Assembly (NCBI GenBank): GCA_016745215.1
Contig: CP050890.1
Coordinates: forward strand, 7,333,001 to 7,397,000
Direction of reading: 5' to 3'
Origin: Thiohalocapsa sp. PB-PSB1
Lineage (GTDB): Bacteria; Pseudomonadota; Gammaproteobacteria; Chromatiales; Chromatiaceae
Length of the DNA stretch: 64,000 nucleotides
The translations under genes were made by a program, and so were the position numbers. Below the pieces are notes generated by a model, which was given only the letters and a program-made list of their open reading frames with translations, did not search any database and was not told the DNA's origin. The stretch's first letter is position 1, and the number at the start of each line of letters is the position of its first letter. This document shows, piece after piece, positions 34,605 to 43,791 of the stretch.

Positions 34605-37600
34605 CTAGTCCCCGTCCATCCGATTCGCCAGGGCCTCCCAAGCATCCAGCCCGCCGTCGAGGCCAAGCCAACCGGCGAGTCCCTCTAGCGCAGCAAGAGC
34701 CTGGGCCAGATTCATCGGACGGGCCAGGCGATAGACCCTCACCCAAACGTCTAGGGCTTGTTGCTGCTCTTCGTTCTGCCAGTGGATATGGCCCATATTG
34801 AACAGCGTTATGCAGAGTCCGGCCGAGTCGCCGACCTCCTTCTGAATCGCCAGCGCTTGCTTCAGGTAGCCGAGCGCCGTCTCGTAGTCGCCGCGGGCGT
34901 CGTAGATCTGCGAGAGGTTGTTCAGCGTGGTCCCTTCGCCCTCGCGGTCGCCGATCTCCTTCTGAATCGCCAGCGCTTGCTTCAGGTAGCCGAGCGCCGT
35001 CTCGTAGTCGCCGCGGGCTCGGTAGATCTGCGAGAGGTTGTTCAGCGTGGTCCCTTCGCCCTCGCGCTCGCCGATCTCCTGGACAATCGCCAGCGCTTGC
35101 TTCAGGTAGCCGAGCGCCGTCTCGTAGTCGCCGCGGGCTCGGTAGATCTGCGAGAGGTTGTTCAGCGTGGTCCCTTCGCCCGCGCGCTCGCCGATCTCCT
35201 GGACAATCGCCAGCGCTTGCTTCAGGTAGCCGAGCGCCGTCTCGTAGTCGCCGCGGGCTCGGTAGATCTGCGAGAGGTTGTTCAGCGTGGCCCCTTCGCC
35301 CGCGCGCTCGCCGATCTCCTGGACAATCGCCAGCGCTTGCTTCAGGTAGCCGAGCGCCGTCTCGTAGTCGCCGTTGGCATAGGAGACTGTCGCAAGGTTG
35401 TTCAGCGTGGTCCCTTCGCCCGCGCGGTCGCCGATCTCCTGGCGAATCGCCAGCGCTTGCTTCAGGTAGCCGAGCGCCGTCTCGTAGTCGCCGCGGGCGT
35501 CGTAGATCTGCGAGAGGTTGTTCAGCGTGGTCCCTTCGCCCGCGCGGTCGCCGATCTCCTGGCGAATCGCCAGCGCTTGCTTCAGGTAGCCGAGCGCCGT
35601 CTCGTAGTCGCCGCGGGCTTTGTAGATCTGCGAGAGGTTGTTCAGCGTGGTCCCTTCGCCCGCGCGGTCGCCGATCTCCTTCTGAATCGCCAGCGCTTGC
35701 TTCAGGTAGCCGAGCGCCGTCTCGTAGTCGCCGCGGGCGTCGTAGATCTGCGAGAGGTTGTTCAGCGTGGTCCCTTCGCCCGCGCGGTCGCCGATCTCCT
35801 GGACAATCGCCAGCGCTTGCTTCAGGTAGCCGAGCGCCGTCTCGTAGTCGCCGCGGGCTCGGTAGATCTGCGAGAGGTTGTTCAGCGTGGTCCCTTCGCC
35901 CGCGCGGTCGCCGATCTCCTGGCGAATCGCCAGCGCTTGCTTCAGGTAGCCGAGCGCCGTCTCGTAGTCGCCACGATGAAGGAGCTGTTTGCCGGTCTGG
36001 TTCAGCGCATCGGCGCGCACGGCCGGGTCCGACGACTCGCGGATGGTGGGCAGCCAATCATCGAGCAGGCTGGCGTAGAGACCGGCCCGATTCATCGGTC
36101 CGACGATATGGGCCAGCGCCCAACCATCGGCCTCGACCCGCTGGTCGGCGAGTTGCAATGCCTCGTGTGCATTGATGGCCTGTATCAAGGTCGTGCGCTG
36201 GTGCCGGTACAGATAAACCTGGTAGTCGGCGGCTGCGTTGCGTTGTTCGGCGCTCGGGGCCGGTGCCTGGTTGCGGCGCAGCCAATCCGCCACCAGCGGC
36301 GAGCATTGGTATTCCCGCGTCAGCAGGTCCGGGGCTTCGCGTTGTTCGACCAGGGAGACGGCCATCAAGGTGTCCAGCAGTCGCTCCGGCTGCGGCAGGT
36401 CCAGCGCCAGCTTGATGATGCCCTCCAGCGGCACCGGGGTGCGATAGGCGGGCAGGCGATGCAATAGGGCTTGTTCGGCGTCGCTGCGATGACCGATCAC
36501 GGTCTGCAAGGCCATGTCCGTCTGTACCTCGGTCTCGGCCTGGGCCAGTCGCTGCAGAAACGCCTGCTCGGCTTGGCTGTCCAGATCGCGCAGCGCCGCG
36601 GCAAAGAATTCCAGGCCGCGCCAGTTGCCGTGCAGGACGCGGTAGGCTTGGCGCAGTCGGTCGCGACGCTGGAAAAAGGCGGCCGGCAGGTGCTGGCTGG
36701 CATAGCGCACGAAATCGCCATAGTTGGCGTGTTCCAGCGGCCAGTGGTCTTGCTTGGGCCAAGTCGGCAGGCGCCAGCGCGAGGTCAGCAGCAGCACCAG
36801 CCCCTGCGGGAGCAGCCGCTGTGCAGCATCGATCCAGGCACTGAGGGTGGCGCCCATTGCGTCTTGGGTCAGCGCCAGGCTGTCGGGTTGTTGCAGGGAT
36901 TCCAAGTTGTCCAACAATAACACCAGGCCTTCGGGATGCTGGGATAACAGCAGGCGCAATAACCAGGCGGCCTGGGTGGCCTGGTCCCGGCCCTGGGCCA
37001 GCAGCCGCTGGTATTGTTGCTGGTTGTCGACGGACAGGGCGAGTTCCAGGTCGAGCTGGAATTCTTCCCAGGCGTTTTCCGGGCGCGCCGACCAGGCCAG
37101 TACCTCGCGACCTGTGGCCTGGAATGACAATGCCAGTTTGCCGGCCAGGGCGGTTTTGCCCTGGCCGCCGGGACCGGTGATCAGGAGTTGCCGACGCTGG
37201 CCGCTGAGCAGTTGCCGTTCCAACGCACGCAGTTCCTTGCGCCGGCCGAGAAAACGCCCTGGCAAGCTGACCTTGTCCAGGAACAGGTTCATCGGCCGCG
37301 GCGGCGGCTGGGGCGAAAACGCCCAGTCGATCAGGGCGCGGCCGGGATCGGCGCTGAGCAGCATGGGCAGACACCATTGGCCCAGGCTCAGCTCGGCCAA
37401 CGAGGCATCCGCGGCATGCTGCCAGATCGCCCCGGACAAGGGCTTGGTCATGGCGGCACGCGCGGCTTGCAGGGCGACATCGACGCGCTCGCGCCGGGCC
37501 AGGGCGTCGCAAAAGGCGCGCGCGAATCGAATGCCGGCCCGATCCAGGATCGATTCGCGCATGCCGATCACATGCGGCAGACCGCGCAGGCTGAGCTGGT

Positions 37601-38411
37601 GCGCCAGGCCGCTGTTCAGGGCGTCGGAGGCGGCCTTGCCGGACTCGCAGGCGGCCAACACCAGACATTGCAGCCGCGCGCCGATGAAGGCGTCCACAAG
37701 CTCGCGGTCGCGCACCGGCTCGGATTCGCCATGCGCGCCCTCGAAGAGGAACTCGCCATGGCCCGGCTGGTCATCCCCCGGCGGCCGCACGAAGCGACCA
37801 TGACCGCTCAGGAACAATAACTGGGGCTGAAACTCGCGCACGCTCTCGACCAAGGTGGCGAAGCGCCCGTCATTGGGCATTTGCAGTTCCACCAGGCCCT
37901 TGGCGATCCATGGCGCCAGGGCTTCCTGCACGGCGTCCTGCTCGGCCTCGGTGTCGAGACGCCCGCGCTCGGCATCCAGATCGTCCGGCAGGGAGGTGAA
38001 CAGCAAGACCCGCAGCGGGCCGGGTTCAAGCGTCATCGCCCGCTCCGCCGACGCCGGCCGCAGGCGACGGGACAGTGCAAAGGCCGCTCCACGCCCGATA
38101 AAGCCCAGCTCGGGATGGTGCAGGATCTCCCAGGGCCATTGCATCAGTTGCGGTTGCGTACATTCGATCGCCAGCGGCAAGACCTGCATCCCGGCCCGCG
38201 CGCGCGCCTGCTCCAGCTGGTCGGCGGCATCCAGGGCTTGCCACAGGCGCGCGCCCAGGGCTTGTAATTGCTGATCGGTGACCAGCTCGCGATGCGCATA
38301 GCGCAACGCAAGCTCCTTGGCCATGCGCGACAAGTCCGGCTGCCGTTGCAGCAGATCCTCGGCGGGCTGTAATACCAGGCCTGGCCCAGCGACGGCGCGC
38401 GGCGCATTCAT
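34605..38411 (-). CDS. CHAT protease-STAND ATPase-TPR protein
   Basis: This 1268-aa three-part signalling protein begins with residues ~70-350 forming a CHAT (caspase-like) domain, with catalytic His204 in LFLSGHGRF and Cys255 in LVLAACESGKA. Residues ~385-790 are an NB-ARC/STAND-type P-loop module: Walker A GPGGQGKT (413-420), Walker B GLVLLLDNLES (D501) and a sensor TSR at 543-545. The C terminus has ten almost identical 40-residue TPR units (GDYETALGYLKQALAI) and a divergent capping segment. STAND proteins with TPR sensors typically oligomerise on ligand binding and activate the effector, here a putative protease. Its ATG overlaps the stop of the zinc-ribbon gene (ATGA). The frame is intact. 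Similar architectures act in prokaryotic immunity and cell death; the ligand and the substrate are unknown. Confidence 0.88.
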   Translation of the reverse strand: MNAPRAVAGPGLVLQPAEDLLQRQPDLSRMAKELALRYAHRELVTDQQLQALGARLWQALDAADQLEQARARAGMQVLPLAIECTQPQLMQWPWEILHHPELGFIGRGAAFALSRRLRPASAERAMTLEPGPLRVLLFTSLPDDLDAERGRLDTEAEQDAVQEALAPWIAKGLVELQMPNDGRFATLVESVREFQPQLLFLSGHGRFVRPPGDDQPGHGEFLFEGAHGESEPVRDRELVDAFIGARLQCLVLAACESGKAASDALNSGLAHQLSLRGLPHVIGMRESILDRAGIRFARAFCDALARRERVDVALQAARAAMTKPLSGAIWQHAADASLAELSLGQWCLPMLLSADPGRALIDWAFSPQPPPRPMNLFLDKVSLPGRFLGRRKELRALERQLLSGQRRQLLITGPGGQGKTALAGKLALSFQATGREVLAWSARPENAWEEFQLDLELALSVDNQQQYQRLLAQGRDQATQAAWLLRLLLSQHPEGLVLLLDNLESLQQPDSLALTQDAMGATLSAWIDAAQRLLPQGLVLLLTSRWRLPTWPKQDHWPLEHANYGDFVRYASQHLPAAFFQRRDRLRQAYRVLHGNWRGLEFFAAALRDLDSQAEQAFLQRLAQAETEVQTDMALQTVIGHRSDAEQALLHRLPAYRTPVPLEGIIKLALDLPQPERLLDTLMAVSLVEQREAPDLLTREYQCSPLVADWLRRNQAPAPSAEQRNAAADYQVYLYRHQRTTLIQAINAHEALQLADQRVEADGWALAHIVGPMNRAGLYASLLDDWLPTIRESSDPAVRADALNQTGKQLLHRGDYETALGYLKQALAIRQEIGDRAGEGTTLNNLSQIYRARGDYETALGYLKQALAIVQEIGDRAGEGTTLNNLSQIYDARGDYETALGYLKQALAIQKEIGDRAGEGTTLNNLSQIYKARGDYETALGYLKQALAIRQEIGDRAGEGTTLNNLSQIYDARGDYETALGYLKQALAIRQEIGDRAGEGTTLNNLATVSYANGDYETALGYLKQALAIVQEIGERAGEGATLNNLSQIYRARGDYETALGYLKQALAIVQEIGERAGEGTTLNNLSQIYRARGDYETALGYLKQALAIVQEIGEREGEGTTLNNLSQIYRARGDYETALGYLKQALAIQKEIGDREGEGTTLNNLSQIYDARGDYETALGYLKQALAIQKEVGDSAGLCITLFNMGHIHWQNEEQQQALDVWVRVYRLARPMNLAQALAALEGLAGWLGLDGGLDAWEALANRMDGD
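34790..35990 (-). repeat. 120-bp coding repeats (10 units) in the TPR region
   Basis: Ten direct 120-bp repeats share CTTCAGGTAGCCGAGCGCC and differ mainly in a few codons (RQ/VQ/QK-EIG; RAR/DAR/KAR). Near-identity at silent sites indicates recent duplication or gene conversion. Confidence 0.88.
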
Positions 38412-38725
38412 GCTTTGCCTGCTCGGGTCGTGGGGTTAGGGGTTGGTTCGGATGCCGGTTCGGATGGCGGTTCGGATAAGGGCTGTTCTGGGCTGGAGGT
38501 CGGCAGGGCATCGGCCAGTTCGATTTGCCGGGTCGGCGAAGCGTCGCGCACAGCGCGGCTCACCGAAATGATCCGCTGCCGATCCAGCAAGGCCAGGTCC
38601 ACCTTGCATTGAGCGCCGCAATACGGACACTCGAGCAACAGCAGCGGCTCGCCCTCGAGATCCACGACTTGCCCAAAACGCCGCTTGCATTTCCAGCATT
38701 CGAACCAGGGCCGTTGTGTTGTCAT
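38408..38725 (-). CDS. Small zinc-ribbon protein coupled to CHAT-STAND gene
   Basis: This 105-aa protein has an N-terminal zinc-ribbon made of FECWKCKRRFGQVVDLEG and LECPYCGAQCKVDLALLD (two C-x-x-C knuckles about 25 residues apart). A short linker and a Pro/Glu/Ser-rich disordered tail (PEQPLSEPPSEPASEPTPNP) follow. The start is placed at the ATG at 38725, seven bases after GGGAG; the frame extends to 38845 without support. The TGA overlaps the start of the CHAT gene, so the proteins are probably partners. Zinc ribbons of this type can bind nucleic acid or protein; a sensor, inhibitor or substrate of the CHAT protease are all possible. Confidence 0.75.
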   Translation of the reverse strand: MTTQRPWFECWKCKRRFGQVVDLEGEPLLLLECPYCGAQCKVDLALLDRQRIISVSRAVRDASPTRQIELADALPTSSPEQPLSEPPSEPASEPTPNPTTRAGKA

Positions 38726-38728
38726 CAT

Positions 38729-39068
38729 GCACTCCCGTTGACAATGGATTTCGACGCCACTGTACCAAATTCGCAGATAGTCGTGCATGATGGCGAGGCA
38801 GCCGCAGGTCAGCGAGGGCGCCGGATCGGTTGCATTGCGCTGCATTGGCGCTGGTTGCTGTGCTGCTCGTCATCGATGACCCGCGATGAGCGATCGGGAC
38901 AACGACGAACAGCAGAAACGCAAGCGGGACATCCGCACTGCTGTACGAGACTGTGCAAAGGCAGCGCCTGGGTACCAGTCACCTTGGTGCAGCTGCTTCA
39001 GGTGCGCCGGGCCTGCGCATCGAGGCGTTGTTCGCCCGTGACATCGACAATTCCAATGGAGAGAACAC
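38729..39068. promoter_or_regulatory. Divergent intergenic region between zinc-ribbon/CHAT and membrane protein genes
   Basis: These 340 bases separate two divergent start codons and should hold both promoters; no clear -35/-10 pair was identified. It contains one copy of a dispersed ~60-bp element (38891-38951). Confidence 0.4.
38891..38951 (+). repeat. Dispersed ~60-bp element, copy 1
   Basis: GGGACAACGACGAACAGCAG followed by AAACGCAAGCGGGACATCCG and CACTGCTGTACGAGAC. Related copies lie at 59141-59205 and 62859-62921. Confidence 0.55.
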
Positions 39069-39515
39069 ATGCCTGTTGACGACAAGCCGATTCCAACCCA
39101 GCCGCCTTCTCGCACGGATCAGCTGTTGCAGGACAAATTCATCGAGGATCTGATCGGCCAGAGCGGGCGGATGGACGACCTGGCACGTCAGCTCATCACC
39201 CTGGAGCTGGCGGTCGCCGGCCTGTACGCCGCCGCGCTGAAATTGCTCGCTGGCGCCGAGTGCGCGATCGACATCGGCATCTGGCTGTATCTCGCTTTTG
39301 GCTGCTGGGGGATCGCCCTGGCGTTGGCATTGTCCAGTCTGATTCCGCGCCGCTATGAGGTCGACATGAACCGGTTATTTGGCGATCGGAGCGAGGGTGC
39401 ATTCAGTATCCAGGGCTATTTTCGCCAGAGCGCATTGCACAAGCGCTGGCTGCTGTTGCCTTCTGCCTTGCTGTGTTTTATCGGCATCTGTGCCGCGGTG
39501 CTGACCTTGTTCTGA
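39069..39515 (+). CDS. Small membrane protein divergent from the CHAT module
   Basis: This 148-aa protein has a soluble ~40-residue N terminus (LLQDKFIEDLIGQSGRMDDLAR), predicted membrane helices at about 43-61, 69-92 and 126-148 and a cytoplasmic loop (RRYEVDMNRLFGDRSEGAFSIQGYF) between the last two. GGAGAG precedes the ATG. No family was recognised. Its divergent pairing with the zinc-ribbon/CHAT-STAND genes suggests a membrane effector or protease substrate of that module, but this is inference from position only. Confidence 0.68.
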   Translation: MPVDDKPIPTQPPSRTDQLLQDKFIEDLIGQSGRMDDLARQLITLELAVAGLYAAALKLLAGAECAIDIGIWLYLAFGCWGIALALALSSLIPRRYEVDMNRLFGDRSEGAFSIQGYFRQSALHKRWLLLPSALLCFIGICAAVLTLF

Positions 39516-39565
39516 GTCCTGGAACTTTCGCAGTGCTGCACGAAGCAACTGTCCACCGACGAATG

Positions 39566-39936
39566 CTCGATGCTTGCTGGACTGGGCCTGGACTGGGCCA
39601 CTTCATGGAACTAGGGTATTGAGAGTAGAGGCTGGCTTTGGAGAGCCTTGCTGGGACCGCCGGCTTTCCAGCCGGCCGGGATTGGCCACTGGGACCGCCG
39701 GCTTTCTAGCCGGCACGTCTTTGGCACGGCTCAATGCCGTGCCAAAGACGTAGGAAATCGCGAAAACCCTTCAAACCCGAGCCAAACCCATCCGAGCTGA
39801 ACATTCGGGAGGATACATACCAAGTCGCCCTGGCCGCAAGATCGCCTGATGCGGGCATTGAGCCCGCATCAGGCGAGGCCGGCTGGAAAGCCGGCGCTCC
39901 CAGTCAGCCGTCGCTCCTAGGGCTCGGGGGTCTGGG
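39566..39936. repeat. Composite hairpin element, copy A
   Basis: Starts CTCGATGCTTGCTGGACTGG and ends CTAGGGCTCGGGGGTCTGG. It contains GCCGGCTTTCCAGCCGGC, a perfect hairpin ACGTCTTTGGCACGGC-TCAAT (39715-39751) and a second perfect hairpin CGCCTGATGCGGGC-ATTGA (39843-39875). Copy B is at 53367-53890 and is nearly identical except for extra tandem units. Confidence 0.85.
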
Positions 39937-39972
39937 GCCATCAGTTACAAAACAGTTACAAAAGAACAGTTA

Positions 39973-40012
39973 CAAAAGGAAACAGTTACAAAAGGACACC
40001 CACTTTAATTAC
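39973..40012. repeat. GGACACCCACTTTA repeat (copy 4)
   Basis: Short AACAGTTACAAAAG direct repeats (39950-39992) lead into AAGGACACCCACTTTAATTA, the same motif as at 14579. Confidence 0.65.
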
Positions 40013-40016
40013 TCAC

Positions 40017-40196
40017 TTTGAGGAAGTGACGAATTATTTTATTGGTCGACACACCAGCGGCTTTGTCGAGGGATTAAACAATAAGATCAAAGTCATCAAA
40101 CGCCGCTGCTATGGCATCACCAACCTTGGACACCTCTATCAAAGGATATGCTTGGATCTCAACGGATATGACCGGTTCGGGGTTGACACATTATAA
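40017..40196 (+). pseudogene. ISL3-family transposase C-terminal remnant
   Basis: FEEVTNYFIGRHTSGFVEGL, NNKIKVIKRRCYGI and LYQRICLDLNGYDRFG followed by a stop match the C terminus of ISL3 transposases, including the final E and N-N-K/R-I-K-V-x-K-R. The preceding coding sequence is absent; the GGACACCC repeat abuts it. Confidence 0.75.
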
Positions 40197-40524
40197 ATCA
40201 ATGAGTTACAGAGTTTGCGCTCGACTACATTTTAACCTTGATGTGTACGAAAAAATGAGCTTAAGTAATTGTTTTTCATGTTTTTATTGGTTCCCATGAA
40301 ATCCAGGAGAGGCAGAAAAATGTGCGCTTGCCGATTAATATAACATATTGATTAGATTACTATTTTCTTCCTTATGAGTCAGTTCGAGGGTAGAAGCATC
40401 ACGATAGGACTCAAAATGCTTTATAAATATTAATAAGTTATGATTTAGACACTCTAGCCCAAGGGCAAACCGACAAGAACACGTTAGCCGACATGAACAA
40501 GCTCGCACCAAAGGACCAAGTCGC
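40197..40524 (+). promoter_or_regulatory. A/T-rich leader upstream of the DUF499 operon
   Basis: The region is far richer in A and T than its surroundings. A weak candidate promoter is TTGATT (about 40350) with TTATGA 18 bases later (about 40373). TTTATAAATATTAATAAG near 40421-40438 is a possible regulator or H-NS-like binding stretch. AAGGA precedes the DUF499 start. Confidence 0.35.
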
Positions 40525-43500
40525 ATGACGATGTCCATCCTCGACACATGCACACCGCGCAAGGACCTGCTCGCCGGGACCTTCAACCCCGAGATCTTCA
40601 CCGCCAACCTGATGCAGGTCATCGGCCACTATCGGGGCGAGACCGGTGTCGTCGAGAACATCTACACGGACCCCCTCGCCTTCTTCGGCGAGGGCACCTA
40701 CCCCACGGAAGGTATGCGCCTGATGCTGCGCAACATTTTCGGCCGCTTGAAAGGCACCGACGCCAGCTTCCCCGCAATCCAGCGTTCCGAGACGGCCTTC
40801 GGCGGCGGCAAGACCCACACCCTGATCGCGGCCACGCATCTCGCCTACCGCGGTACCGAGATCGCTGATGCGGCCCGCGAGCTGATCGACGCCGACCTCC
40901 TGCTCGCGCCGGGAGCTGTCACCGTCGTCGGCATCGCCGGCGACCGCGTCGCGATCCACGAGACCAAGGGTTCGCGCCTGATTCCCTACACCCTCTGGGG
41001 CGAGATCGCCTACCAGATCGGCGGCGAGGACATCTACCGGGAGATCGGCTCCACCGCCACCTCGTTCGGCTCCCCCGGCGACGAATACTTCGACGTGGTC
41101 CTCAAGGGCCGTCGCGTCCTCATCATGCTCGACGAGCTGGCGGCCTATGCTGCCCGCGTCGAAGCGGCCCGCCCCGGCGGCCGCTCCAGCGTCGCCACCT
41201 TCCTGATGTCCCTGTTCCAGTACGCCAAGGACCACATCGGCATCAGCGTGGTCCTGACCCTGGCCAGCCAGAAAGACGCCTTCGCCCGCCAGACTGCGAT
41301 GCTCTCGGAGATCGTCTCCAAGGCCAAGGGCGAGGAGGTCAGCAAGACCGAGGCCCTGGACATCGCCCGCCGCGCCGACGGCGAGGTCCGCAGCGTCGTC
41401 GCCCGCGACGTCACCACCGTGACCCCCGTCCGCGGCCAGGAGATCTCGCGCGTGCTCGCCCGCCGCCTGTTCGGCCAGATCGACCAGGAAGGCGCCGCAA
41501 GCACCGCCGATGCCTACATGGACATGTACCGACGCACCGCGACCCTGCTGCCCGAGGCCGCGCGCCAGGAGACCTTCCGCGAGCGCATGGTCGCCCACTA
41601 CCCCTTTCACCCAACCCTGGTCGACTACCTCACCGGCAAGCTCTCCACGGTCGAGACCTTCCAGGGCACCCGCGGCGTCCTGCGCGTCCTCGCGCTCACC
41701 GTCTCCAACCTCTGGAAGAAGCACACCGCGGTCCCCGCCATCCACACCTGCCACCTGGACCTGCGCGACCATCGCCTCTCCGACGAGCTGATCAGCCGCA
41801 CCGAGAGTGCCGAGCTGCTGCCCATCATCACCGCCGACATCGGCGGCGCCGACAGCGGCGACCTCAGCGCCCAGGACAGCAACGCCGCCCTGATGGACAA
41901 ACACAACCCCCATCCGGAGGGCTTCTCGCTCTTTGAAGACACCTGGAAGACCGTCTTCCTGCACAGCCTGGCCGGATTCGGCGAAGGCCTCGCCTCCAAC
42001 GTCTTCGGCATCAACAAGCAGGACGCCCTGTTCGCGACCGCCTTCCCCGGCATGACCCCGCCCCAGGTCGAGACCGCCCTGGACGCCATCCGCTCCAACG
42101 CCTACTACCTGCGCTACTCCGAGACCGAGGGCCGCTACTACGCCAGCACCGGCGTCTCCATCAACCGCGTGCTCGCCGACATCCGCCGCGGCCTGCGCGG
42201 TTCGGATCGCATCGAGGAGCTGCTCAGCCAAACCTCGCGCAAGGTGGTCACCGCCGGACAGCACCACTTCGAGGTCATCCCCGAGGTCTCCGTCCCGGAG
42301 CGTATCCCGGACAAGACCGGCAAGCCGACCCTCGCCCTGATCGCCCTCGATGCCAACAGCATCAAGCCAGACGAGCTGATCACCCAGGCCGGCCCCAATC
42401 GCCCGCGCATCGAGCAGAACCTGGTCCTGCTGCTGATCCCGGACACCGTCAACGTCACCGGCGACCATCGCGCCGGCGACGATATGCTCGACAACCAGGA
42501 GAGCCGCGCCCTGGAGCTGCGCGACCGCCTCCAGAGCATCGCCGTCGACGTGCTGGCGCGCCGCATCCTCAAGCAAGACCCGGCCGCCTATGGTCTCTCC
42601 GAGTCGGCGCTCAGCGACCAGACCTTCAGCCGCGACACCAAGGAGCGCGAGCAGGCCCTCATTACCGTCGTCACCCAGGCCTATCGCAACCTCTGGTTTC
42701 CCGGTGGGGGTGGTGGGGGCCAGGGCGGCAAGATCATCCGCCGCGAGATCAGCACCGCCGGCGGCGAAGGCGGCGTATCCGTCATCGAGCGCATCAAAGA
42801 GGTCCTGCTCAACGACGGCGAGCTGGTCACCGCCGAGCTGGCCGGCAGCACCACCGCCGGCGCCTCCGCGGCCAAGCTCTTCTTCGCCAATCAGGACTAC
42901 CGCACCCTGGCCGACCTGCGCGCCGACTTCGCCCGCCGCCGCGACTGGCCCCTGCTCGAGGAGCCCAGCGTCTTCGACACCTTGATCCGCGCCGGCGTCA
43001 ACCACGGCGCCTGGTGCCTGTTCCGCATGGGCGAGGCCGATTCCGAGAAGCCCACCGAATTCCACTCCCGCGACACCGGCGAGATCCCCTACCAGGTCAC
43101 CCTCACCGACCCCGGATGGAGCGTCGTCACGCCCCAGGGCGCCAAGAAGCGCAGCTGGACCGAGTCGGACAAGCCCGATCCGGCCCGCATCCGCCAGTGG
43201 GTCCAGGACGAGATCAACGCCACGGGCTACTGCTCCGTGGCCGAGATCGCCGCCAAGGTCGAGCAGGACCACGGCAGCGTCGCGACCCCGGACATCTGCA
43301 AGGCCGTCGACGAGCTGATCAAGGGCGGACACTTCTACGTCCACACCGTCGACAAGAACCCGGACATGGAGCCCGATGCCCTGCGCGGCGCCAGCGACTG
43401 GGTCATGGAAACCGTCAGCCCCGAGTACAAGGTCGTCACCAAGCCCGAGGCCAGCAAGCGCGGCTGGGTCACCAAAAAGCCGACCGGCATCCAGATCGGC

Positions 43501-43788
43501 GGCGACGAGGCCAAAAAGAAGGTCCTGCCACTCCTCAAGCAGATCGCCCAGATCTACAAGAGCGGCGGCAAGTCCACCATCGACTACCTGGAAGTCAGCG
43601 GCCTCCAATTCCCCCAGGGCGGCATCTTCAACATCCAGCTTCAGAACCTGGCGCCGGAGGATGTACGCACCCTCGACGAGCTGCTCGACGTCGCCATCGA
43701 CCTGACCGAGCAACAGCAGGCCGAGGTCCAGCTCGTCATCAGCGCACCGCAACCCGACTGCAAGCTGGTCGAGCGGCTGCGTTCGTGA
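40525..43788 (+). CDS. DUF499 (COG1483) AAA+-like ATPase of a defence operon
   Basis: This is a 1087-aa protein of the DUF499 family. The N-terminal part has a P-loop-like SETAFGGGKTHTL (89-101) and a Walker B-like RVLIMLDELAAYAA (about 197-210). Further family segments are the arginine-containing VLTLASQKDAF and HPTLVDYLTGKL (about 360). The C-terminal third has a Gly-rich linker (PGGGGGGQGGK) and winged-helix-like repeats. DUF499 ATPases occur in predicted antiviral loci with DUF1156 methylases and large helicases, which is exactly the context here. A motor or DNA-remodelling role in restriction is inferred. The gene is complete and is the first of a seven-gene run. Confidence 0.9.
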   Translation: MTMSILDTCTPRKDLLAGTFNPEIFTANLMQVIGHYRGETGVVENIYTDPLAFFGEGTYPTEGMRLMLRNIFGRLKGTDASFPAIQRSETAFGGGKTHTLIAATHLAYRGTEIADAARELIDADLLLAPGAVTVVGIAGDRVAIHETKGSRLIPYTLWGEIAYQIGGEDIYREIGSTATSFGSPGDEYFDVVLKGRRVLIMLDELAAYAARVEAARPGGRSSVATFLMSLFQYAKDHIGISVVLTLASQKDAFARQTAMLSEIVSKAKGEEVSKTEALDIARRADGEVRSVVARDVTTVTPVRGQEISRVLARRLFGQIDQEGAASTADAYMDMYRRTATLLPEAARQETFRERMVAHYPFHPTLVDYLTGKLSTVETFQGTRGVLRVLALTVSNLWKKHTAVPAIHTCHLDLRDHRLSDELISRTESAELLPIITADIGGADSGDLSAQDSNAALMDKHNPHPEGFSLFEDTWKTVFLHSLAGFGEGLASNVFGINKQDALFATAFPGMTPPQVETALDAIRSNAYYLRYSETEGRYYASTGVSINRVLADIRRGLRGSDRIEELLSQTSRKVVTAGQHHFEVIPEVSVPERIPDKTGKPTLALIALDANSIKPDELITQAGPNRPRIEQNLVLLLIPDTVNVTGDHRAGDDMLDNQESRALELRDRLQSIAVDVLARRILKQDPAAYGLSESALSDQTFSRDTKEREQALITVVTQAYRNLWFPGGGGGGQGGKIIRREISTAGGEGGVSVIERIKEVLLNDGELVTAELAGSTTAGASAAKLFFANQDYRTLADLRADFARRRDWPLLEEPSVFDTLIRAGVNHGAWCLFRMGEADSEKPTEFHSRDTGEIPYQVTLTDPGWSVVTPQGAKKRSWTESDKPDPARIRQWVQDEINATGYCSVAEIAAKVEQDHGSVATPDICKAVDELIKGGHFYVHTVDKNPDMEPDALRGASDWVMETVSPEYKVVTKPEASKRGWVTKKPTGIQIGGDEAKKKVLPLLKQIAQIYKSGGKSTIDYLEVSGLQFPQGGIFNIQLQNLAPEDVRTLDELLDVAIDLTEQQQAEVQLVISAPQPDCKLVERLRS

Positions 43789-43791
43789 TTG

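Noticed and set aside
34585..36057. 490-codon minus-strand frame and 569-codon plus-strand frame over the TPR repeats
   Set aside because: Out-of-frame readings of the 120-bp coding repeats; the CHAT-STAND-TPR frame explains the region.
39734..40021. 95-aa frame (MPCQRRRKSRKP) repeated at 53524
   Set aside because: Both lie inside the composite hairpin element; similarity is due to the DNA repeat and the frame ends in repeat sequence.
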